From assembly GCA_028281985.1 (NCBI GenBank), contig JANQIU010000144.1, forward strand, positions 1 to 32,099: DNA of 32,099 nt, written 5' to 3'. The notes under the pieces are model-generated. The model did not search any database. It had not been told where the DNA came from and saw only the letters and a program-made list of their open reading frames with translations. Of this stretch, positions 18,651 through 25,693 are shown piece by piece (position 1 is the stretch's first letter; every line of letters begins with the position of its first letter). Both the position numbers and the translations under genes were made by a program. This DNA is from Alphaproteobacteria bacterium (lineage in GTDB: Bacteria; Pseudomonadota; Alphaproteobacteria; DSM-16000; Inquilinaceae).

Positions 18651-19373
18651 ATGCTGAAACGACAGAACGGCGCCACTCTTTGGCAGCAGGTCAGCGAACG
18701 CCTGTCGACGCAGATCGTCGACGGGGTCTACCCGCCCGGTGCCCGGCTGCCGGCCGAGATGGAACTGGCCGACATGTTCGGCGTCAGCCGCAATACCCTG
18801 CGGCGCGCCATGGCGAAGCTGGAGGAGCAGGGGCTGATCCGGATCGGCCAGGGCCAGGGTACCTTCGTCAGCGGCGCCGTCCTGCCCTACACGATTTCCC
18901 GGACCACCCGGTACTCCGAGAACCTGTCCAAGGAAGGCCGGGCGGCGGCCACCGAAGTCCTGAAGATCGAAGCCACGACGGCAGAGCCCCTGATCGCCGA
19001 CATGCTGGCGATCGATGCGGGTGACCACGTGCTGGCGGTGCGGTCGCGAAGTTGGGCGGATGAGGCGGTCCTGACGGTCGCAACCATGCATTATCCCAGC
19101 GCCCGGTTTCCCGGCCTCGCCGAACGCCGGCGGGGATTCAAGTCGCAGACCGCGGTGCTGAAAGCCTACGGCATCACCGACTATCGGCGGCTGCGCACCT
19201 GGATCACCACCCGCCCCCCGACCGACGAGGAGGCACGGATGCTGCAGACGCCGCGGTCGCAGTGGGTACTGCACACCCGCAAGGTCGATGTCGATGCCGA
19301 TGGCGTGCCGCTTTGCTGTTCGGAAAGCTGCTGGGCCAGCGACAAGGTCGAGTTCGTCATCGAAAGCGATTGA
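18651..19373 (+). CDS. GntR/HutC-family regulator, PhnF-like
   Basis: A 240-aa regulator with an N-terminal GntR winged helix (about 8-75; ARLPAEMELADMFGVSRNTL, then EEQGLIRIGQGQGTFV) and a C-terminal UTRA ligand-binding domain (about 90-238). The UTRA domain begins YTISRTTRYSENLSKEG, resembling the start of PhnF, which regulates phosphonate and phosphate-related genes. No C-P lyase genes are in the window. It lies 7 bp after the phosphoesterase gene and is thus the last gene of the operon, suggesting autoregulation with the transported compound or its product as effector. GntR membership is certain; the PhnF likeness is a reading of the UTRA start and is less sure. Confidence 0.88.
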   Translation: MLKRQNGATLWQQVSERLSTQIVDGVYPPGARLPAEMELADMFGVSRNTLRRAMAKLEEQGLIRIGQGQGTFVSGAVLPYTISRTTRYSENLSKEGRAAATEVLKIEATTAEPLIADMLAIDAGDHVLAVRSRSWADEAVLTVATMHYPSARFPGLAERRRGFKSQTAVLKAYGITDYRRLRTWITTRPPTDEEARMLQTPRSQWVLHTRKVDVDADGVPLCCSESCWASDKVEFVIESD

Positions 19374-19406
19374 GCCGCAGCCGGCCGAGGCGGATCCACC
19401 CTTTGC

Positions 19407-19427
19407 ATCCCGGTTCCGGACCGGGAT
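19407..19427. terminator. bidirectional hairpin between convergent genes
   Basis: ATCCCGGT (19407-19414) and ACCGGGAT (19420-19427) form a perfect 8-bp stem with a 5-base TCCGG loop. It sits in the 75-bp gap between the ends of the GntR gene and the convergent methyltransferase gene, so it can serve both. No T-tract is seen on either side. Confidence 0.55.
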
Positions 19428-19448
19428 ACCCGGACAGGGCGTCCCGGC

Positions 19449-20237
19449 CTACGCGACCTTGCAAACCGTCCAGGCGCGGGTGCGGTAGAACAGCCGCTGA
19501 TCGGTGCGTTGCTCGGCCCGTTCGCGGATCGCGTCCAGCAGGGTTTCGAAGCCTTCCGGGCTGATCTGGCTGCGCACATCGTGGACCATGCGCCAAAGCC
19601 CCAGATACGCCTCGATCGGTGTCTCCTCCGCGTGCTCGCCCTCGAGGAACAGGCAACGGTCGAACAGACCGTCGGTCGTCAACACCTCGGCCAGATGCCG
19701 TTGCAGACGCTCGATGCCGTAGTAGACGCGCTGGACGTTGGGGATATGGTCTTCGATCAGCCGGTCGATTTCGCGCTGAAAGGGATCCCGCTCCAGGTCC
19801 CGCATCGTCCAGATCGCCGTCAGCCGGCCACCCGGCTTCAGGATCCGGTGCGCCTCCACCAGTGCCGCCTTCTTGCGCGCCCAATGGAAGGAGCCGCCGT
19901 AGAGCACCCAATCGACCGACCGGTCGTCCAGACCGGTGGCTTCGGCAGAGCCCTCGCGCCAGCGGAAGGCTGCGTCACCGGCCATGCGCTGTTCGCCCTT
20001 CCGGCGCATGGCCGCGTTGGGTTCGACGGCAACGCCGCGCAATCCCCTTGCGGCGAGCGCAACCGTCAGTTCACCCGTGCCGGCGCCGAGGTCGGCGACC
20101 TGCAGCGGCTCGCCGCCGGAGACGACGATACGGCAAAGCGCATCGATCACGCCAGGCGTATAGTGAAACTTGTATCGATAATAGGCAGCGCACTCAGTAA
20201 AATCAGCATATTGAACGTTTTCGCTCAAAGGTTCCAT
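19449..20237 (-). CDS. class I SAM-dependent methyltransferase
   Basis: A 262-aa Methyltransf_11-like protein. Motif I is VADLGAGTGE (47-56), then GVAVEPNAAM as the acidic strand, VDWVLYGGSFHWARKK as the post-II region, and LKPGGRLTAIWTM. The C-terminal part is rich in charged helices. The substrate is unknown. The first 30-odd codons (NVQYADFTECAAYYRYKFHYT) and the upstream DNA are clearly AT-richer than the rest of the window, which may mark a recently acquired gene or a strong promoter region. ATG 20237 is the only clear start near the conserved N-terminus. It is convergent with the GntR gene. Confidence 0.87.
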   Translation of the reverse strand: MEPLSENVQYADFTECAAYYRYKFHYTPGVIDALCRIVVSGGEPLQVADLGAGTGELTVALAARGLRGVAVEPNAAMRRKGEQRMAGDAAFRWREGSAEATGLDDRSVDWVLYGGSFHWARKKAALVEAHRILKPGGRLTAIWTMRDLERDPFQREIDRLIEDHIPNVQRVYYGIERLQRHLAEVLTTDGLFDRCLFLEGEHAEETPIEAYLGLWRMVHDVRSQISPEGFETLLDAIRERAEQRTDQRLFYRTRAWTVCKVA

Positions 20238-20294
20238 AGTCGTGATGAGCCTCGAATTCTCTTCATACTTGGAATTTACACTTCTAAACGAAAG

Positions 20295-20474
20295 CTAATC
20301 CCTCTCGCAATACATTAAGCATAGCTCCACCCAAGGGTGAATGCCGTTGGCAGCCGGAGGCCCATTCCCGCCTGCCTTGAACGCCCCGGGCGTCGCAGTG
20401 ATCCCTCCGCGCTCCCGGACCTGCGGCAGGGTGGCGGCTGCGCGGGTCTTGTCGACGGCGTGAGGGAAGGACAT
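20295..20474 (-). CDS. possible small ORF, 59 aa, unknown
   Basis: An ATG at 20474 opens a 59-codon frame beginning MSFPHAVDKTRAAATL and ending WVELCLMYCERD, with two Cys near the end. By hand count about three quarters of its codons end in G or C, which suits a real gene in this genome but is not decisive. There is only a weak GGGCGG-like Shine-Dalgarno. It ends 57 bp before the methyltransferase gene on the same strand, so it could be an upstream small ORF. I recognise no family. Confidence 0.25.
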   Translation of the reverse strand: MSFPHAVDKTRAAATLPQVRERGGITATPGAFKAGGNGPPAANGIHPWVELCLMYCERD

Positions 20475-20553
20475 GCCGCCCGCACATTGTTTCGGTCACT
20501 AAGCAATTGCCCTGTGGCAGTTCAACACTTGACCGGGCAAGCCGGGTGCTGTC

Positions 20554-20569
20554 GGTTTCGCGGATCGTA
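20554..20569 (+). repeat. 16-bp direct repeat, copy 1
   Basis: GGTTTCGCGGATCGTA occurs here, upstream of the first predicted LAS peptidase gene, and again at 21537-21552 directly after its stop. The copies are exact over 16 bp and diverge immediately on both sides. In copy 1 the last seven bases are also one arm of an inverted repeat (20563-20579). Confidence 0.7.
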
Positions 20570-20692
20570 ATCTACGATCTGCCGGACCGCGCCTCCGCGG
20601 GGTCGGCGGTACCACCGACATGCACGCCAAGACACCCCCGATGTCCGAGGTCCCGATACGCCGATGACCGTCCGGTTCGACCCGCCGCGATC

Positions 20693-21535
20693 ATGAGACG
20701 GGGCATCATCACCGCGATCCGCGGCCTTGGATTCCTGGTGGCGCTGACCGTGCTGACGGCGGTCACCCAGGTCGGCGGGGTCATCCTGCTGGCGGCCTGG
20801 GGGATCGCGTGCCTGTGGCGGCCGCGGGGCAAGCGCGGCTACGCCACTGCGGGCCTGTTCGCCGCCCTCTATACCGCCGCGTCCCTATGGGTGGTCCCGC
20901 CGCTGGCGACGCTGGGCGGTCGACAGGCCCTGCCCTGCGGGCTGATCGAGGACAACTCCGTCGGGCCGCGCAGCCTGTTCTTCTGCGCCCTCAACCGACA
21001 CTACGCGACGCCGACCGTGGGCGCGGCGCTCACGGCTCTGGCCGACGACATGGCACGGTCGTATCCGGGCATCCAGGTGGCCTATCTCGACGCCAGCTTC
21101 CCGTTCTTCGACGGGTTCCGCATGCTGCCGCACCTGACGCACGACGACGGCCGCAAGGTCGATCTGGCTTTCTTCTACGTCGATGGGGAAGGCCGGCCCT
21201 CGGCCATGATCTCGCCATCGCCCATCGGGTACTGGGGATACGAGCAGCCGCGGCTGGGCGACCCGACGCCCTGTTCGGGCGACGGGCAGCGCTGGCTGGC
21301 GCGGTGGGACCTGAACTGGCTGCAGACGCTGCTGCCGGAACGCACGCTGCACGCCGAGGCAACGGCCGCGATGATCCGGTGGTTCGCCGGGCCGGGCTCG
21401 CAATACGGCGTGCAAGGGCTGATCCTGGAACCGCACCTGCAGAAGCGCCTGGGCGTCGAAGGCAGCCGCGTCCGGTTCTACGGCTGCGGTACCGCCCGCC
21501 ATGACGACCACATCGATGTCAGCATCTGGCCGTGA
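20693..21535 (+). CDS. membrane-anchored predicted LAS-type zinc peptidase, paralog 1
   Basis: A 280-aa protein with two N-terminal membrane segments (about 10-37 and 50-69) and a C-terminal domain that should be periplasmic, with conserved Cys82, Cys98, Cys194 and Cys265 suited to disulfides. The domain carries an HxxGxxxD motif (His150, Gly153, Asp157 in HDDGRKVDLAFFY) and ends ARHDDHIDVSI. This resembles the HxxGxAxD plus HxH metal site of LAS peptidases such as MepA and VanX, but the last His of HxH is Asp275 here. The LAS assignment is my inference from motifs. Gapless hand alignment with paralog 2 gives about 65% identity. The ATG at 20693 aligns with the paralog start; its ribosome-binding site is poor. 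Confidence 0.75.
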   Translation: MRRGIITAIRGLGFLVALTVLTAVTQVGGVILLAAWGIACLWRPRGKRGYATAGLFAALYTAASLWVVPPLATLGGRQALPCGLIEDNSVGPRSLFFCALNRHYATPTVGAALTALADDMARSYPGIQVAYLDASFPFFDGFRMLPHLTHDDGRKVDLAFFYVDGEGRPSAMISPSPIGYWGYEQPRLGDPTPCSGDGQRWLARWDLNWLQTLLPERTLHAEATAAMIRWFAGPGSQYGVQGLILEPHLQKRLGVEGSRVRFYGCGTARHDDHIDVSIWP

Positions 21536-21536
21536 A

Positions 21537-21552
21537 GGTTTCGCGGATCGTA
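21537..21552 (+). repeat. 16-bp direct repeat, copy 2
   Basis: Second exact copy of the repeat found at 20554-20569. It begins one base after the stop of the first predicted peptidase gene and lies in the 27-bp gap before the convergent serine hydrolase gene. Confidence 0.7.
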
Positions 21553-21562
21553 CAGCAACGCC

Positions 21563-22522
21563 CTACTCCACCGCTGCCCGGAACAGCGCCGCATCGAGGT
21601 CGCGTAGACGGTCGGTACCGGCCAGGCAGTCGGCGTAGAGGGTGACGACCACCCATTCGCCGCCGTAGCTGGCGAAGTACCCGCCGTTGCCGTCGCCGGC
21701 CCAGCACAGCATGCCCGACGACCAGAAGAAGGTTCGGCCGCGCACCGCGCGCCAGAACACACCCATGCCGTAGCGCGCGCCACCCATATCCGCCGACGGC
21801 CAAGCCGCCGGCGCGGCGCCGATCGCGGCATCCGGGCCGAAGGTCGCCCACACCAGGCGGGCGTAGTCGGCCGCCGACATCGACCATCCGCCCCACGACG
21901 CATGGGCACCCCATGTCCCGTCCAGCGTCGCACTGTCGATCCCGAGGGGATCCAGGACCAGGCGGCGACAGGCCCGATCGTAGGGCTCGCCGGTGACCGT
22001 TTCGATCACCAGGCCCAGGATGGCGTAGTTCTCGTTGTTGTAGGCGAAGGTACCGGCGGTCCCGAGTTGCGGATCGCGCCGCAAAGCCCGGTGCGCCACC
22101 CCTTCGGACGGCGAGCCGGCAAGGGTCGGCGCACGGCCCTGGGTAGCATCGGGCCAGATGCCGCTGCTGTGCGTCAGCAGGGCGCCGATGGTCTGTCCGC
22201 CCGCGGGGCCGGCCTCGGTCACGATCTCGTCGACCCGGGTGTCGGCCGTCAATCGGCCTTGCCCGATCAGCTCGGCGACACAGGCCGCCGTGACCACCTT
22301 GCCCAGGCTGGCCAGCAGCATCGCCGCATCGGCGGCCGTGCCACGACCGGCCGTGTGGACGACCGCGCCCGACCGCAGGACGGCCAGCGTCGCCGCATCG
22401 GTACCGCCGGCGTCGACCCAGGCCGACCAGGCGCTTTCGATACGCGCCAGGCGGGCATCCTGCTGGGCAGAGGCCAGGGACGGCAGGATCGCCAGGAGAA
22501 GGGCAAGCCGGAACACGCCCAT
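21563..22522 (-). CDS. class C beta-lactamase-like serine hydrolase, exported
   Basis: A 319-aa protein with a signal peptide (MGVFRLALLLAILPSLASA, cleavage near residue 19) and a penicillin-binding/beta-lactamase class C fold. The SxxK motif is SLGK (Ser72, Lys75) and the YxN motif is YNN (Tyr161, Asn163). A THSSGIW segment typical of the family lies between them. The usual third motif (HxG/KTG) is not obvious; the GGYFASYGGEWVVV stretch occupies that place. Candidates are a D-Ala-D-Ala carboxypeptidase or an esterase; resistance is not implied. ATG 22522 is chosen because GGAG lies 6 bases upstream; 22534 is an alternative. It sits between the two peptidase paralogs on the opposite strand, consistent with a wall-remodelling neighbourhood. 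Confidence 0.86.
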   Translation of the reverse strand: MGVFRLALLLAILPSLASAQQDARLARIESAWSAWVDAGGTDAATLAVLRSGAVVHTAGRGTAADAAMLLASLGKVVTAACVAELIGQGRLTADTRVDEIVTEAGPAGGQTIGALLTHSSGIWPDATQGRAPTLAGSPSEGVAHRALRRDPQLGTAGTFAYNNENYAILGLVIETVTGEPYDRACRRLVLDPLGIDSATLDGTWGAHASWGGWSMSAADYARLVWATFGPDAAIGAAPAAWPSADMGGARYGMGVFWRAVRGRTFFWSSGMLCWAGDGNGGYFASYGGEWVVVTLYADCLAGTDRLRDLDAALFRAAVE

Positions 22523-22706
22523 TGACCGCTCCATGTGTGGTTGCGTCGATCAGGACCGTTTTTTCAGGTCGTTTCGGACAATGGCCATACAGGGACCAGA
22601 GTTTGACCTCAAAGTACCGGCATATCTCCATCAACGTGGCAGCGATGACCCCGCCGTTTGGGCGGCCGGATATGGGCACGCCGGGCCGCGTAAGGAGATC
22701 GGCACA

Positions 22707-23561
22707 TTGTCTCGCTTGTTGATGGCCACCCTCCGGGGACTGGGCTTCCTGACGGCCGTCGTCGTCCTGACCCTGGTGACGCAGATCGGCGGTGCCGTTC
22801 TGCTGGGCGCCTGGGTGCTGGCGCGGATCTGGCGGCCACGGGGCCGGCGGTCGCTGGCAACCGCCGGGTTGTTCACGGCCCTCTACGCGGCGGCGTCCTT
22901 ATGGGTCGTCCCGCCATTGGCGCAGCTTGGCGGCCGGGTGCCGCTGCCCTGCACGCTGTCGGCTGACGCGCCCGTCCGGCCGCAGAACCCGATCTACTGC
23001 GTCTTGAACCGGCACTACGCGACACCGCAGGTGGGGGCGATGCTGACGGCCCTGGCCGGCGACCTGTCGCGGCGGTATCCCGGCCTCCAGGTCGCCTATC
23101 TGGATGCGAACTTCCCGTTCATCGACGGGTTCCCGTTGCTGCCCCACCGATCGCATGACGACGGGCGCAAAGTGGATCTGGCGTTCTTCTATGCCGGACC
23201 GGCCGGCCGGCCCTCCGCCGCCATCACGCCGTCGCCCATCGGCTACTGGGGGTTCGAGCAGCCGCGCCCGGGGGACCCGACACCCTGCGCCGGCGACCCG
23301 CGAACCTGGACGCTGCGGTGGGACATGCCGTGGCTGCAGCACCTTCTGCCGGCCCGCGACCTGCATGAGGGGGCCAACCGGGCCATGGTCCTGTGGCTGG
23401 CGAATTCCGGCACGCGGTTCGGCGTGGAACGGCTGTTGCTGGAGCCGCATCTGCAGCGGCGGTGGGGCGTCGAAGGCGGGCTGATCCGGTTCCAGGGATG
23501 CAGCGCCGCCCGGCACGACGACCACTTGCACGTCCAGATCCGGGCGTTCGTCGGCCGCTAG
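22707..23561 (+). CDS. membrane-anchored predicted LAS-type zinc peptidase, paralog 2
   Basis: A 284-aa paralog of the protein at 20693-21535, alignable without gaps over 280 residues (about 65% identical by hand count). It has the same two membrane segments and the same Cys82, Cys98, Cys194 and Cys265. His150, Gly153 and Asp157 are conserved, and here the C-terminal motif is complete: ARHDDHLHVQI with His273 and His275 as HxH. This resembles the end of MepA-type murein endopeptidases. Translation begins at a TTG (22707) with an excellent AAGGAG about 9 bases upstream, and this start aligns with the ATG of paralog 1. It is divergent from the serine hydrolase. A role in peptidoglycan cleavage is inferred. 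Confidence 0.77.
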   Translation: MSRLLMATLRGLGFLTAVVVLTLVTQIGGAVLLGAWVLARIWRPRGRRSLATAGLFTALYAAASLWVVPPLAQLGGRVPLPCTLSADAPVRPQNPIYCVLNRHYATPQVGAMLTALAGDLSRRYPGLQVAYLDANFPFIDGFPLLPHRSHDDGRKVDLAFFYAGPAGRPSAAITPSPIGYWGFEQPRPGDPTPCAGDPRTWTLRWDMPWLQHLLPARDLHEGANRAMVLWLANSGTRFGVERLLLEPHLQRRWGVEGGLIRFQGCSAARHDDHLHVQIRAFVGR

Positions 23562-23571
23562 AACATCTTGT

Positions 23572-23591
23572 CGGCGTTCGTATGAACGCCG
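23572..23591. terminator. bidirectional hairpin between convergent genes
   Basis: CGGCGTTC (23572-23579) and GAACGCCG (23584-23591) form a perfect 8-bp stem with a GTAT loop in the 37-bp gap between the ends of paralog 2 and the chemoreceptor gene. It is well placed to terminate both transcripts. Confidence 0.6.
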
Positions 23592-23598
23592 GGCGCCT

Positions 23599-25317
23599 TC
23601 ACGCCGCGCGGACGTCCGCCAGGAATTGCTCCACGAAGGCCTTCAGGTCTGCGGCCTGGTCGGACAGGCTGTTCGAGGCGGTCAGGACCTCGCCGGCGGC
23701 ATGTCCGGTCTCGGTGGCCGCCGACGAGACGCCGGCGATGTTGGTGGAGACCTCCTGGGTGCCGGCGGCCGCCTGCTGCACATTGCGCGCGATCTCCTGC
23801 GTGGCGGCATTCTGTTCCTCCACCGCCGAGGCCACCTGGGCACAGATCTCGCTCATCTGCCGGATCTTGTCGCCGATGCCGCGGATCGAGGCGGCGGTGC
23901 CGCCGGTGGCCTGCTGGATCTCGGAAATCTGGGCGGCGATATCATCGGTGGCCCTGGCGGTCTGGCCGGCCAGGCTCTTGACCTCGGATGCCACGACCGC
24001 GAAGCCGCGGCCGGCATCCCCGGCCCGCGCCGCCTCGATCGTGGCATTCAGCGCCAGCAGGTTGGTCTGCTCGGCAATCGATGTGATCAGGTCGACCACG
24101 TCGCCGATCTTCTGCGCGGTTGCGGTCAGCGACTGGACCTGACCGTCCGACGTCCGGGCTTCCGCCACCGCGACGTCGGCCATCTCGGCGGAGTTATGGA
24201 CCTGCCGGCCGATCTCCTCAATCGACGAGGCCAGTTCTTCGGCAGCCGAGGAGACGGTCTGGACATTCTGGGTCGTCTGTTCGGAGGCCGCCGCGCAGTT
24301 GGCCGACTGGCTGTGGGCCTGTCCGGCCATGGCCGACAGGTTGTTGGCGGTGGCCTGGAGCTGTTCGATCGCCGACGCCACCGTCGACAGCATGGTGCCG
24401 ACCCGTTGCTCGAACCCCCGCGCCAGCTCGTCCATACGGGCGGCGCGACGGTTGCGGATTTCCTGCTCACGCGCCGACTCCGCCGCCAGCTCATCGGCGT
24501 GGATCAGGCCTTCCTTGAATACCTGGACGGCCTTGGCCATGTCGCCGATCTCGTCCTGGTGGTCCCGGGCCGGGACCTCGACCTGCCGTTCGCCGGCGGC
24601 CAGCCGGCCCATGGTCCGGGTCATCCGGCCAACCGGGCGGGTGATCGATCGCGCGGCCACATACGACCCAAAAAGCACGCCCACGGCGATCAGGCCGCCG
24701 CCGCCGACGATCAGCCACTGGGACAGCGCATACTGACTTTCGGCCTGATCGATGATCTCGATCGAAAGCGCTTCGTGCGCCAACTGTAGGGCTTCGGCCT
24801 CGGTCTTGGTTGCCTGGTACTGCCCCAGTACATGCGTGGTCAGGAAGGCGCCCAGTTCCTCAAAGCCGTCGACGCTGTCTTTGCTCGCCTGCTCGATGCC
24901 CGGCATCAGTCCGGTATCCCGGAGCTGCTCCCAGCGGCGTTCGAGCCCGGACAGCTTCTCCGGGAAAAGCGCTCCCGCCTCGGACTGCCGGTAATCCGCC
25001 AGGATGTCGTCGATGCGGTCGATGGCCGCCGCGACCCGTTCGGTATGCATGGTGACCGGGTGGTCATGCAGGGGCGCGGCCAGCAGGTTCGGATGGTGCA
25101 GCGTGGCGCCATAAAGCTGCTGCAGGGATTCCCGCATCGCTTCGTTCACGTCGGCGATCTGCTTGATGGGCATCAGCGCTTCTGCGCGCGATCTCTCAAG
25201 CGCCGAGTAGGTGATCGACGTGGTCACCAGACCGGTGCCACCGACCAGCAGCAACGCCAGCAATGACAGCGTGATGAGGCCGAACAATCGCGGCCCGATG
25301 CGGATCTTCGTCAGCAT
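23599..25317 (-). CDS. methyl-accepting chemotaxis protein
   Basis: A 572-aa transmembrane chemoreceptor. A first membrane helix (about 8-32) is followed by a periplasmic helical-bundle sensor of about 160 residues, rich in Glu, Gln and His, which looks like a 4HB-type domain. A second membrane helix (about 200-222) and a HAMP linker ([20 protein letters not shown]) lead to the coiled-coil signalling domain. The kinase-control tip is canonical ([20 protein letters not shown], then [15 protein letters not shown]). There is no C-terminal NWETF-like tether. The ATG at 25317 (MLTKIRIG) is preferred over 25359 because GGGGGA lies 7 bases upstream. The ligand is unknown. Confidence 0.96.
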   Translation of the reverse strand: MLTKIRIGPRLFGLITLSLLALLLVGGTGLVTTSITYSALERSRAEALMPIKQIADVNEAMRESLQQLYGATLHHPNLLAAPLHDHPVTMHTERVAAAIDRIDDILADYRQSEAGALFPEKLSGLERRWEQLRDTGLMPGIEQASKDSVDGFEELGAFLTTHVLGQYQATKTEAEALQLAHEALSIEIIDQAESQYALSQWLIVGGGGLIAVGVLFGSYVAARSITRPVGRMTRTMGRLAAGERQVEVPARDHQDEIGDMAKAVQVFKEGLIHADELAAESAREQEIRNRRAARMDELARGFEQRVGTMLSTVASAIEQLQATANNLSAMAGQAHSQSANCAAASEQTTQNVQTVSSAAEELASSIEEIGRQVHNSAEMADVAVAEARTSDGQVQSLTATAQKIGDVVDLITSIAEQTNLLALNATIEAARAGDAGRGFAVVASEVKSLAGQTARATDDIAAQISEIQQATGGTAASIRGIGDKIRQMSEICAQVASAVEEQNAATQEIARNVQQAAAGTQEVSTNIAGVSSAATETGHAAGEVLTASNSLSDQAADLKAFVEQFLADVRAA

Positions 25318-25359
25318 GCGTTCATCCCCCAGTGAGAACGCGGTTGGCGGGATGCTCAT

Positions 25360-25693
25360 TGGTCAATGACACATCCACCCATCGACTTACGTGTAATACT
25401 TAGAAATCGATCATCCAGAAGTAGGCCCACCGAAAGTAGATGAATATGAGTGAACGCTTAATTAACATTGACGAGTTTGACTGCAACTATCTTGCCCGAC
25501 AGTTGCTCTCGGGCAGCGCCAATTGCACGAACCATGCTGCCCGCCAAAGACTTCTCGCGAAACCGATGCGGACAACCCGGCACACGCGCGAGATGAAGGG
25601 TTCGCGGAACGCGAAAGCGAAAATCTCAATCAAATCAGAAAGATGGCCACCCTCGCGAGCATGCCGCGCTCACCGGGCGCCCCATAAAGCACG
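25360..25693. other. intergenic region between chemoreceptor and opp operon
   Basis: An AT-richer stretch that should contain the chemoreceptor promoter (minus strand, about 25330-25430) and the 3' end of the opp transcript. A stem-loop TGCCCGA (25493-25499) with TCGGGCA (25509-25515) is the only clear structure and could terminate the opp message, though it lies about 180 bp past the stop. The open frame at 25440-25733 has poor codon use and runs into the opp gene, so no protein is called. Confidence 0.45.

Larger units (their letters stand above)
20238..20692. other. 455-bp divergent intergenic region
   Basis: This lies between the methyltransferase (minus) and the first predicted LAS peptidase (plus). 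The part nearest the methyltransferase (about 20238-20330) is AT-rich and probably holds its promoter. The middle contains a possible 59-codon small ORF on the minus strand. Near 20563-20579 there is a perfect 7-bp inverted repeat, GATCGTA and TACGATC around a 3-base spacer, and a 16-bp sequence at 20554-20569 that recurs after the peptidase gene. No RNA gene was recognised. Confidence 0.5.

Noticed and set aside
17028-19274. 748-codon minus-strand frame opposite the ABC permease, phosphoesterase and regulator genes
   Set aside because: Antisense shadow of well-identified genes; the translation is Arg/Gly/Gln-rich with no domain.
20693-23561. Idea that the peptidase paralogs and serine hydrolase form a composite transposon or mobile unit
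   Set aside because: No transposase, no terminal inverted repeats and no matching repeat around the second paralog; an old gene duplication explains the pair.
25318-25440. Sigma-28-like flagellar promoter upstream of the chemoreceptor
   Set aside because: A TAAG and a GTCGATGG-like element exist, but the spacing is about 12 bases instead of 15, so the match is not good enough.
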